Source: an uncultured Bacillota bacterium
GTDB taxonomy: Bacteria; Bacillota; Clostridia; Peptostreptococcales; Anaerovoracaceae
Direction: 5' to 3'
NCBI GenBank assembly: GCA_947302945.1
Contig: CAMYWZ010000087.1
Span: 1-5,515, forward strand
DNA: 5,515 nt
The notes under the pieces were generated by a model. It saw nothing but the letters and a program-made list of their open reading frames with translations, searched no databases and was not told where the DNA came from. Both the position numbers and the translations under genes were made by a program. How positions within the stretch are numbered: the first letter of the stretch is position 1; each line of letters starts with the position of its first letter. Shown here one piece after another: positions 1-5,515 of the stretch.

Positions 1-250
1 GGCCGTCCCCGTAGGATCTTCCTTCGGGCAGGTAAAAGCCAGCAGCATCGGCCAGAACGGCGTCCTTCTCGAGGACCGCAAGAACGACTGGCTCGCCAAG
101 CAGCTGCGCGAGGAAGCGATCATCTACAGGCGCGGCGTCGGCTTCGACCTTGGGGCTTCCCACAACGTAAACTGCGCTGCGGACGAGCTTAAGCGCGGCC
201 ATGTGCGCGTGCACAACAGCAACGGGCTTGACAGGCAGACCTTCAGGTAG
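1..250 (+). CDS. 3' end of an unrecognised protein (partial)
   Basis: An open frame runs from base 2 to the TAG at 248-250 and gives 82 residues with no stop; the N terminus lies outside the window. The codon use (many GGC, CTT, AAG and CGC codons) resembles that of the genes downstream, so I read it as real coding sequence. The visible tail is soluble and charged, with no membrane segment. It has a lysine/arginine/glutamate-rich stretch (about residues 25-45 of the visible part), then GFDLGASHNVN and a histidine-containing end (GHVRVHNSNGLDRQTFR). I do not recognise the family and assign no function. It is followed at 280-311 by a terminator-like hairpin that probably ends its transcript, so it is likely a separate transcription unit from the gene at 312. 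Confidence 0.6.
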   Translation, partial: AVPVGSSFGQVKASSIGQNGVLLEDRKNDWLAKQLREEAIIYRRGVGFDLGASHNVNCAADELKRGHVRVHNSNGLDRQTFR

Positions 251-266
251 TGTTGCAATCGCAACA
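251..266. promoter_or_regulatory. 16-bp palindrome, candidate operator over the -35 element
   Basis: TGTTGCAATCGCAACA is a perfect inverted repeat: TGTTGC and GCAACA arms around AATC. Written as TGTTG-N6-CAACA it has the same 5-6-5 geometry as the classical CRP site TGTGA-N6-TCACA. It covers the predicted -35 hexamer at 253-258, so a bound protein would be expected to repress. The operon downstream encodes a Crp/Fnr-family regulator, which makes autoregulation an attractive inference. The palindrome is seen directly; its role as an operator is inferred. Confidence 0.45.
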
Positions 267-281
267 AAAATATGTTATCAT
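253..281 (+). promoter_or_regulatory. Predicted extended -10 sigma-70/sigma-A promoter
   Basis: The -35 element is TTGCAA (253-258, four of six matches to TTGACA). A 17-bp spacer follows, then a TG at 273-274 in the extended -10 position, then TATCAT (276-281, five of six matches to TATAAT). The start point would fall near 287-291, with G290 or A291 as likely purine starts. This leaves a leader of only about 20-25 bases before the ATG at 312. It is the only good promoter seen upstream of the three-gene plus-strand operon. Confidence 0.6.
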
Positions 282-311
282 AGACCTCCGAAATACCGGA
301 GGTCTATTTTT
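280..311 (+). terminator. Rho-independent terminator-like hairpin containing the next gene's SD
   Basis: ATAGACCTCCG (280-290) pairs perfectly with CGGAGGTCTAT (297-307) around a 6-base loop, AAATAC. T307-T311 form the T tract. This is a good intrinsic terminator for the upstream gene that stops at 250. Unusually, its right arm contains GGAGG (298-302), nine bases before the ATG at 312, which is the evident ribosome binding site of the next gene, and the T tract runs straight into that ATG. A transcript reading through from upstream would have the site paired. One started at the local promoter would lack most or all of the left arm and leave it free. Confidence 0.75.
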
Positions 312-2174
312 ATGGCTGACCAGGCTGATAAAAGCATGGAAACAAACGAATACTCCAAAAGCTTGGCAAGGCCGCCGAAAAAGCGCAGCCTCTTCATCAT
401 AGGCTGCTTCTTCATGATAGTTTTCGGGGCGGCAGCCGGGCTTTTGACGCTCGGGATGTGCACCGGGAGCTTCGGTTTTGAGATGTTCAAAAGCTGGCTT
501 GCGCATCCCGCGCTGCTGGTTCTGAACCTGATACCGCCGGTGCTGATATGCCTTTTCTGCTACGCGGTCTTCGGACGCCCGTGGCTCGGTTTCTTTATCG
601 GGGCGGGGTTTTGTTTTGCCGCAGGGATCGCGCAGAGCATCAAGATCGCCTCGTGCGGAGATGTGATGCTCTTTACGGACTTTCTCAAGGGCGGGGAGGG
701 CCTCAGCTTCCTTCCGCCGCTTTCAGAGGTCTCCCTAAGCTGGCTGATGATAGGCGCTCTGGTCTTCCTGATCGCGGGCTCGCTGCTTCTGATGCGGCTT
801 TTCAGGAACAGGAAGGCGCTGTGGTTTGCGGGAAGGCTGATCTTTGCGGTGATAGCCGCCGTGGCATTCGGGGTGTTCTGCAAAAATGCTGCGGGCATGG
901 GCAAATACGACCTTTCAAAATACGATCTGGACAACTCTTCGATGATAGACAGCCGTTCGGCGGTGCAGGAGTACATCTCGAAGGGATTCTTCTATCCGTT
1001 TGTACAGTCTGCTTTTGCGGGAGATCCCAACGAAGCCGTTGGAGGCTACAGCGAGGGCAGGGCGGCCGAAATGATGTCGTCTTGTCAGGACTCGGTCATA
1101 CCGGCGGAGCGCAAGGTGAACCTGATCGCTGTACAGCTGGAATCGTTTGCGGACCTTTCGGGCTGCAGCGCGCCTTCCGTGGATCTTGCCGCGGCATATG
1201 CGGACCTTCAGCGCCTTAAGGAAAACAGCGTCAGCGGGAAACTCATAAGCTATTATTTCGGGCAGGATGCAAGCAATGCGGGGCTGCACATACTTTCCGG
1301 CTATTCGAGGCTTCCGGGCGTCAGAAAGCAGACGGAATCCTTCGTGCGCTACCTCTCGCGCCAGGGATATGACTGCTGGGGCATGCACCCGGACTATCCC
1401 GATATCTACAGCCACGCCAGGCGCTTCCGCGAGCTCGGATTCGCGGATATGACGTATAAAAGCAGCAGCCTCTACGTCTTCAGCGGTACCGGGAACACCT
1501 ATGACAGCGACTGGTACCTGTTCGGCGACGCTTACAAGGCCTTTACCGAAAAGGCGGAGGCCGGCGCTTTGCAGTTCGTGTATATAGAAACTACGCAGAA
1601 TTCGGCGCCTTACACAGACAAGGCAGGGGAGGATTTCACGGACGGAAGCCTTCCGGCGGAGACAGCGGCTGTGCTGAACGATTACCTTTCGGGCGTCAGG
1701 GACACCCTGTTTTACCTTATGAACTTCATTGGAAGGCTCGGCACGCTTGACGAGCCGGTCGTGGTCCTTATCTACGGCGACAATATGCCGGACCTCGGGG
1801 CGGACGCTTACGCGGCTCTGGGATGCGAGGATCCCGCCTTGGGCACTTCGGCCGACTTTAAGTACGGGACCGGCTACTATATCTGGGCAAACAGCGCCGC
1901 AAAAGAAAAGCTCGGGAACGGGTTTGCGGGGACCGGGCCCATGGTCTCGCTGAACTTCCTGATGGGCAGGGTCTTTGAGCTTTGCGGATGGGAAGGTTCC
2001 GCGTTCATGAAGGTCTCGGGCCAGGCCGCTGCCGTGATCCCAGTCATCACTTCGGAGCGTATAGGTCTTTATTCGACCGGCGGAAAGCTGGTGGGTGCCG
2101 ATTCCCTGACCCTCGATCAGCAGACCGTGCTTTTCAACTACCTCTACCAGGAATACTACTGTTCGTACAGATAG
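312..2174 (+). CDS. LTA synthase family membrane protein with degenerate active site
   Basis: This 620-residue protein has the layout of LtaS-type enzymes, which transfer glycerophosphate from phosphatidylglycerol outside the membrane. Five membrane segments lie at about 27-50, 66-87, 90-112, 142-163 and 170-190, followed by a large extracellular alkaline-phosphatase-superfamily domain (about 265-600). Family landmarks remain: LESF (E277), SN..LSG (321-330), LGF (375-377), an SD at 399-400, YGD (488-490) and a C-terminal LTLDQQ..LFNYL. The key residues are altered. The position of the catalytic Thr reads Ala320 (neighbouring Ser321 is the only hydroxyl), the following Glu is Gly324, the Arg of the F-W-N-R motif aligns with His368, the His of TxxNHxP is Ser431, and the His of GDH is Asn491. 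Only E277 and D490 of the usual metal ligands survive. I chose ATG 312, preceded by GGAGG at 298-302, over the in-frame ATG 201, which overlaps the upstream gene. The frame is otherwise intact, so this may be a pseudoenzyme rather than a decayed gene. Family assignment is firm; activity is doubtful. Confidence 0.85.
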   Translation: MADQADKSMETNEYSKSLARPPKKRSLFIIGCFFMIVFGAAAGLLTLGMCTGSFGFEMFKSWLAHPALLVLNLIPPVLICLFCYAVFGRPWLGFFIGAGFCFAAGIAQSIKIASCGDVMLFTDFLKGGEGLSFLPPLSEVSLSWLMIGALVFLIAGSLLLMRLFRNRKALWFAGRLIFAVIAAVAFGVFCKNAAGMGKYDLSKYDLDNSSMIDSRSAVQEYISKGFFYPFVQSAFAGDPNEAVGGYSEGRAAEMMSSCQDSVIPAERKVNLIAVQLESFADLSGCSAPSVDLAAAYADLQRLKENSVSGKLISYYFGQDASNAGLHILSGYSRLPGVRKQTESFVRYLSRQGYDCWGMHPDYPDIYSHARRFRELGFADMTYKSSSLYVFSGTGNTYDSDWYLFGDAYKAFTEKAEAGALQFVYIETTQNSAPYTDKAGEDFTDGSLPAETAAVLNDYLSGVRDTLFYLMNFIGRLGTLDEPVVVLIYGDNMPDLGADAYAALGCEDPALGTSADFKYGTGYYIWANSAAKEKLGNGFAGTGPMVSLNFLMGRVFELCGWEGSAFMKVSGQAAAVIPVITSERIGLYSTGGKLVGADSLTLDQQTVLFNYLYQEYYCSYR

Positions 2175-2178
2175 GAGG
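2173..2178 (+). promoter_or_regulatory. Ribosome binding site fixing the GTG start of the Crp/Fnr gene
   Basis: AGGAGG shares two bases with the TAG stop of the LtaS-like gene (2172-2174) and lies six bases before GTG 2185. It decides for a GTG start, because no ATG in that frame gives a complete N-terminal domain. The overlap suggests translational coupling to the upstream gene. Confidence 0.8.
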
Positions 2179-2184
2179 CTTTTC

Positions 2185-2873
2185 GTGGATCCAAGAGATT
2201 ACAGGCTTTTGACCGCTTCGCCGCTGTTTTCGGGGCTTTCGCTTTCCGAATGCGAAGGGCTTGCGGAGTTTTTGAAGGCGGGCGAGAAAACGTACGCGGC
2301 AGGGGCGATACTGCATCTTCCGGGCACCGAGCTGAAGCGCTTTGGATACGTGCTCTCCGGGCTCGTGCAGGTGTACCGCGACGAGACGGACGGCACCAGG
2401 ATGCTGATGGCAAGCTGCGGGCCGGGCGGAAGCTTCGGGGAGTCGCTGTGCTTTCTGAAGGTCAAAAGCGCCCCGGTGACGATCATGGCCGCGGAAGACA
2501 GCAGGGTGCTATGGCTGTCCATGGACGGCGTGAGGAAGGGTGCCGGCAGTCGTTTACTGAAGAAGGCTGCAGCAGCCGCTACGTGCACGACGTAACGATG
2601 CGTGTGATGGCCAGCTTCGCGGCGCGCGCCCTTTCGATGAACGACCGCATACAGGTGCTGTCGCAGCGCAGCCTGAGAAAGAAGATACTCACACTGCTGA
2701 CGCAGTATTCGCATCAGGCTCAGGGCGGCGCCTTCTCGCTTCCGTTCGGTCGCGAGGACATGGCCATCTACCTCGGCTGCGACCGCAGCGCCCTCTCAAG
2801 GGAGCTTGCCGCCATGAAAAGCGAAGGCCTCATAGATTACTACAAAAACAGCTTTAAGGTGATAAAACAATGA
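2185..2873 (+). pseudogene. Crp/Fnr-family transcription regulator, frameshifted
   Basis: Two adjoining frames together make a complete Crp/Fnr regulator. The first (2185-2595, GTG start) encodes the cyclic-nucleotide-binding-like beta-barrel: SPLFSGL at about 12-18, LSGLVQVYR at 57-65, FGESL at 84-88 and SRVLWLSMDGVRK at 106-118. It then drifts into 18 unrelated residues and a TAA. The second frame takes over at about 2538-2541 with GCRQSFTEEGCSSRYVHDV, the normal linker and dimerisation helix. It continues through LSQRSLRKKIL and the winged helix-turn-helix (about 189-219, recognition part CDRSALSREL) to a TGA at 2871-2873. One extra G in the GGG run at 2538-2540 would restore a 229-residue protein of usual length. 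No FNR-type cluster of N-terminal cysteines is seen, and the RS pair that contacts cAMP in CRP is absent, so the effector is unknown. A real deletion, a sequencing error or a two-polypeptide arrangement are all possible. Confidence 0.8.
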
Positions 2874-4087
2874 ATGAAATACTGATGCCCGGCGGAGGAA
2901 AGCCGGAACTTCTGGCGCCTGCGGGCGACATGGAGGCGGTGCGCACCGCGCTTCGCTTCGGCGCGGACGCCATCTACCTCGGTGGACCTTTCATGCAGCT
3001 TCGCGCCTCTTCGGCAGGCTTTGACGAAGAGCGCCTCGCCGAAGCCTCGCGGCTGATACACGCCGCCGGAAAGCGCATGCACGTCACAGTCAACTGCTTC
3101 GCCGAAAACGATGAAATTCCAAGGCTTGCGGAATACGCGAGATTCCTGAGGGACCTCAGCGTGGATGCCGTGATAGTGTCTGACATAGGGGCGGTCGCGG
3201 AGATAAAGGCGGCGGTCCCGGATCTGGAGATACACCTTTCCACTCAGGCAAACTGCATGAATTACAGGGCTGCGCAGGTCTATTATGACATGGGCGTTTC
3301 GCGCATCGTTTTAGCCCGCGAGCTTTCGATAGAGCAGATCGCCGAGCTTCGCGCGAAGACCCCGAAGGATCTTCAGCTCGAAGCCTTCATCCACGGCGCC
3401 ATGTGCATGGCTTACTCGGGACGCTGCATGCTCAGCGCGTTCCTTGCGGGCCGCAGCGGCAACCGCGGCCAGTGCGCCCAGACCTGCCGCTGGAACTACT
3501 ACCTCATGGAGGAGAAGCGCCCCGGCGAATTCTTCAAAGTCGAGGAAGACGAGCGCGGCATGACGATACTGTCCTCAAAAGAGCTCTGCTGCGTGGACAT
3601 ATTACAGCAGATGGCGGACGCCGGAGTCTGCAGCTTCAAGATGGAGGGGCGCATGCGCACCCCGTTCTACATCGCGACCGTGTGCAACACCTACCGTCTG
3701 CTCATAGACGGGAAGATCAGCGCCGCTCAGGCCCGGACAGAGCTGGACACCACCAGCCACAGGCCCTTCTGCACCGGCTTCTACCTCAGCGACCCCGGCG
3801 AAGTCGCCCCGGACACCGGCGGCTACGTCAGGGAGTACCTTTTCGTCGCGACCGCCCTCGAGGACAGCCGCGCCGGCAAGCTCCGCATCCAGACCCGCAA
3901 CCCATTCGCCGCCGGCGATAAGCTTGAAGTCTTAAGCCCCGGAAAGCTCCCCGAAAGCTTCATCGTCGAACGCATCGAGGACGAAGACGGTCAACCCATC
4001 GCCCGTTCCGCCCACCCCATGCGGACCCTTACCATAAACGCCCCCGAAGGCATCAAAAAAGAAGACCTGCTGCGCAAAAAGGCATAA
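2870..4087 (+). CDS. Peptidase U32 family protein (TrhP/YegQ-like)
   Basis: This complete 405-residue protein opens with the U32 barrel (PELLAPAGD, 12-20; GADAIYLGG, 31-39). It carries the full family signature at 171-189: E171, F173, G176, C179, G184, C186 and S189. GQCAQTCRW (200-208) and CSFKMEGRMR (254-263) follow. C179, C186, C202 or C206, and C240 or C241 are candidates for the iron-sulfur cluster ligands described for U32 proteins such as UbiU. Members of this size are close to TrhP, which takes part in prephenate-dependent 5-hydroxylation of tRNA uridine 34. Other U32 members act in 23S rRNA hydroxylation (RlhA) or ubiquinone synthesis (UbiU/V), and older collagenase labels are poorly supported. 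TrhP-like is therefore the best guess, not a certainty. The start overlaps the regulator's stop as ATGA (2870-2873), with AAGGTG at 2856-2861 as the probable ribosome binding site, implying coupled translation. The protein is soluble, with no signal peptide. Confidence 0.9.
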   Translation: MNEILMPGGGKPELLAPAGDMEAVRTALRFGADAIYLGGPFMQLRASSAGFDEERLAEASRLIHAAGKRMHVTVNCFAENDEIPRLAEYARFLRDLSVDAVIVSDIGAVAEIKAAVPDLEIHLSTQANCMNYRAAQVYYDMGVSRIVLARELSIEQIAELRAKTPKDLQLEAFIHGAMCMAYSGRCMLSAFLAGRSGNRGQCAQTCRWNYYLMEEKRPGEFFKVEEDERGMTILSSKELCCVDILQQMADAGVCSFKMEGRMRTPFYIATVCNTYRLLIDGKISAAQARTELDTTSHRPFCTGFYLSDPGEVAPDTGGYVREYLFVATALEDSRAGKLRIQTRNPFAAGDKLEVLSPGKLPESFIVERIEDEDGQPIARSAHPMRTLTINAPEGIKKEDLLRKKA

Positions 4088-4110
4088 AAAAAGGCGCGCT
4101 ATTTCGCGCC
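4086..4110 (-). terminator. Rho-independent terminator of the ABC operon, at a convergent junction
   Basis: On the minus strand GGCGCG (4110-4105) pairs with CGCGCC (4098-4093) around AAATAG, followed by seven T (4092-4086). The first arm is made of coding bases from the permease's penultimate codons, and the permease stop codon (4101-4099) sits in the loop. The T run overlaps the U32 stop codon (4085-4087), so the two convergent genes are only 11 bases apart. In the plus direction the hairpin is followed by GAGCTTTATG rather than a T run, so it would terminate the U32 transcript less well. Confidence 0.8.
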
Positions 4111-4845
4111 GAGCTTTATGAGGCCCATAAGGGCCATGCGGAAGATCTTCTCGAAGATGAGGCTGAGGATGACTACGACGAGGGTCCAGGCGAAGAGGCT
4201 GGCGGTCTCGAAGTAGACTTTGGACATGTAGATCTGCTCGCCTATGCTGCCGGAGACGATAGCTACGACCTCGGCGGCAACGCCCGCCTTGAAGGCCATG
4301 CCGCAGGCCGTGGAACACGCCGAGAGCAGGTAAGGCTCGATATTAGGAAGGTAAACTGCCCTGACCATGCGTCCCCAGGACGCTCCGAAGATCAGGGCAA
4401 TTTCTATTTGCTCCTTTTCGACGTTCTGCATGCCCTCGGTCACGTTGTTGTAGACAGAAGGCAGGCACGCGAGGAAGCAGACGAAGGTCACGAGCTGCGA
4501 GGAGCTGAGCCATATGAGGCTGAGGATGATGAAGGAGGCCACGGGCACGGACTTTATGCAGACCATGAAGGGCCAGAGCAGGGTCTTCACCCATTCGAAA
4601 TGCACGGCTGTGACCCCGAGTATGAGGCCGGCCGCGTATGCCAGTACGAAACCCGCCAGGATGCGTACTGTGCTGAAGAGGACGGTATTCCAAAAAGCAG
4701 CTTCGGACATCACCCCGATCAATGTCTTTATGACGTTTAAGGGCGATGCCAGAAGCACTTCGTGGCCGACGAGCATGCCGGCGGCCTGCCAGACCGCCAG
4801 GGCGAAGAGGACGGCTATTATTCTTTTGAGAATGCTGTTTTTCAT
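4099..4845 (-). CDS. ABC transporter permease, TauC/SsuC (NMT1-associated) type
   Basis: This 248-residue inner-membrane protein is the usual length for permeases of the nitrate/sulfonate/taurine/thiamine-precursor importer group. An N-terminal segment (about 8-26) is followed by the typical LLASPLNVIKTL lead-in (31-42). Further membrane segments lie near 58-80, 88-111, 116-131, 176-199 and 217-236. The cytoplasmic coupling loop EIALIFGASWGRMVRAVYLP (148-167) matches the EAA motif that docks on the ATPase, with the conserved G at 154 and LP at 166-167, and AEV (191-193) is also family-like. It lies downstream of the substrate-binding protein gene on the same strand and is the last gene of the unit. 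GAGG ends only four bases before the ATG, a rather short spacing. The substrate cannot be read from the sequence. ATG 4845 is the only start that keeps the normal N-terminal helix. Confidence 0.9.
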   Translation of the reverse strand: MKNSILKRIIAVLFALAVWQAAGMLVGHEVLLASPLNVIKTLIGVMSEAAFWNTVLFSTVRILAGFVLAYAAGLILGVTAVHFEWVKTLLWPFMVCIKSVPVASFIILSLIWLSSSQLVTFVCFLACLPSVYNNVTEGMQNVEKEQIEIALIFGASWGRMVRAVYLPNIEPYLLSACSTACGMAFKAGVAAEVVAIVSGSIGEQIYMSKVYFETASLFAWTLVVVILSLIFEKIFRMALMGLIKLGAK

Positions 4846-4857
4846 TATACCTCATCC

Positions 4858-4891
4858 GGCCTTGCAGGCCACCTGCCCCTGAAGGGGAAGG
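4858..4891 (-). repeat. Two small intergenic hairpins between the ABC genes
   Basis: The 46-base gap between the binding-protein stop and the permease start holds two inverted repeats. Read on the minus strand, CCTTCCCC (4891-4884) pairs with GGGGCAGG (4879-4872) around TTCA with one mismatch. GGCCT (4870-4866) then pairs perfectly with AGGCC (4862-4858) around GCA. Neither is followed by a T run, so they are not terminators. They could protect the 3' end of the binding-protein message or reduce permease translation, as is common where the binding protein is needed in excess. That role is inferred. Confidence 0.5.
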
Positions 4892-5515
4892 CTATTTGGT
4901 GTTAAAGTAGAAGTCGTCCTTGGGGAGGGAGCCGCCGACTGCGGCGGGTTTGAAGCTGTGGAGGACGGAGAGGTAGGCGGAGGCGGACGCCTTCATGGCG
5001 CTGCCGCTGATGCAGACTACGCTGCAGAGGGGGATGGCCTTCTTTGCCACAGCCGCCTTGATATTGATGTACTTTTCGGTAAGTTCAGCCGCCTTGTCCA
5101 CGTTGGCGTTTACCCAGTTTGCGGAAGCCTCGTACTCCTTAAGGAGAGTTGCCACGGCCTCGGGGTTCGCGTCCGCGAAGTCCTTGCGGACCATGAGGCA
5201 GGCGGTGACCATCTTGCCTTCACCGATCTTTTCCCACTCGGAGGCCAGATCGAAGGCGCGCCTGAATTCGGGATACTTTGTCGAAGCCACAGTCGCGTAG
5301 GGCTGGGGGAACATCGCTGTGAAGCCGCTTTTGTTTTCCGAAGCTTCGTACAGAGCAAGCACTTCGGCCGGCTCTGACTTGAACTCGATAGTCACGTCCT
5401 TGTCCGGGTCGAGACCGTTCTTTGTGAGCAGGTAGCGCAGGTTGTATTCGGGCGTGGAGCCTTTTCCTGTGGCGTAGATCACGCGGCCCTTAAGGTCGGC
5501 CCAGGTCTTGATGCT
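4892..5515 (-). CDS. ABC transporter substrate-binding protein, NMT1/SsuA-like (partial)
   Basis: The frame enters from beyond base 5515 and ends at the TAG of 4894-4892, so 207 C-terminal residues are visible; the signal or lipoprotein peptide and lobe-one start are missing. The visible part starts SIKTWADLKGRVIYATGKGST, the typical DLKG-strand and GKGS/T ligand-loop region. LLTKNGLDPDKDVTIEF, an MFPQPYATVA hinge-region motif and LMVRKDFADANPEAV follow. The C-terminal end is AIPLCSVVCISG..MK...AYLSVLHSFKPAAVGGSLPKDDFYF, a pattern I associate with clostridial members of this family. A GTG at 5482-5480 (VIYATG) is in frame but lies inside a conserved strand and is not the start. The protein is expected outside the membrane, delivering ligand to the permease encoded 46 bases downstream. 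Ligand unknown; nitrate/sulfonate/taurine/pyrimidine-precursor-type solutes are the family range. Confidence 0.88.
   Translation of the reverse strand, partial: SIKTWADLKGRVIYATGKGSTPEYNLRYLLTKNGLDPDKDVTIEFKSEPAEVLALYEASENKSGFTAMFPQPYATVASTKYPEFRRAFDLASEWEKIGEGKMVTACLMVRKDFADANPEAVATLLKEYEASANWVNANVDKAAELTEKYINIKAAVAKKAIPLCSVVCISGSAMKASASAYLSVLHSFKPAAVGGSLPKDDFYFNTK

Noticed and set aside
201..311. Upstream ATG at 201 as the start of the LtaS-like protein
   Set aside because: It would overlap the coding end of the previous gene, run through the promoter and hairpin, and add a non-family extension. ATG 312 has GGAGG at nine-base spacing and directly precedes the expected short cytoplasmic tail and first membrane helix.
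276..311. Riboswitch or protein-binding leader upstream of the LtaS-like gene
   Set aside because: The whole intergenic stretch is only 61 bases and the predicted leader about 20-25 bases, too short for a known riboswitch. A terminator plus SD-occluding hairpin explains it.
2530..2570. Programmed -1 frameshift in the Crp/Fnr gene
   Set aside because: No standard slippery heptamer is present in the correct frame. A lost G in a G run explains the break more simply.
3403..3921. Long plus-strand open frame inside the U32 gene (172 codons)
   Set aside because: Its translation is low-complexity, rich in Arg, His and Pro, as expected for an out-of-frame reading of G+C-rich codons, and it lies wholly inside a gene with a clear family signature.
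2870..4087. Functional protease or collagenase
   Set aside because: The family name is historical. Conserved cysteines and the known biochemistry of U32 members point to RNA or quinone hydroxylation instead.
4343..4882. Other open frames over the permease gene on both strands
   Set aside because: Their products have no membrane character or family motif and are shadows of the real permease frame.

Overview
The window (about 58% G+C by eye) looks like a chromosomal segment from a Gram-positive anaerobe, most probably a G+C-rich member of the Bacillota (Clostridia). This rests on an LtaS-type membrane protein, a clostridial-style Crp/Fnr regulator, strong AGGAGG-type ribosome binding sites and Rho-independent terminators. 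No RNA gene, insertion sequence or CRISPR array is visible, and the species cannot be named from these data.

Plus strand, 1-4087. The window opens inside the 3' end of an unrecognised gene (stop at 248-250). A very compact 61-base intergenic stretch follows. It holds a 16-bp palindrome (251-266), an extended -10 promoter (253-281) and a perfect 11-bp hairpin with a T tract (280-311). Immediately after it comes the start codon of a 620-residue, five-helix membrane protein of the lipoteichoic acid synthase family. The fold is recognisable, but the usual catalytic threonine and several other active-site residues are replaced, so it may be a pseudoenzyme. Next is a Crp/Fnr-family regulator split by an apparent one-base deletion near 2536-2541. 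Its stop overlaps the start of a peptidase U32 family gene with the complete family signature. The three genes are tightly packed (stop/SD overlap, then an ATGA overlap) and are very likely one operon.

Minus strand, 5515-4086. An ABC import operon converges on the U32 gene. It begins with an NMT1/SsuA-like substrate-binding protein whose N terminus lies beyond the window, followed by a TauC/SsuC-like permease. The two are separated by 46 bases containing two small hairpins. The permease gene ends in a Rho-independent terminator whose stem overlaps its last codons and whose T run touches the U32 stop codon. No ATPase gene is in view.

The points of most interest are the degenerate active site of the LtaS-like protein and the upstream control region. 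There the ribosome binding site lies in the terminator stem while the predicted promoter would start transcription inside or just after the opposite arm. A CRP-geometry palindrome covers the -35 element of an operon that itself encodes a broken Crp/Fnr regulator.
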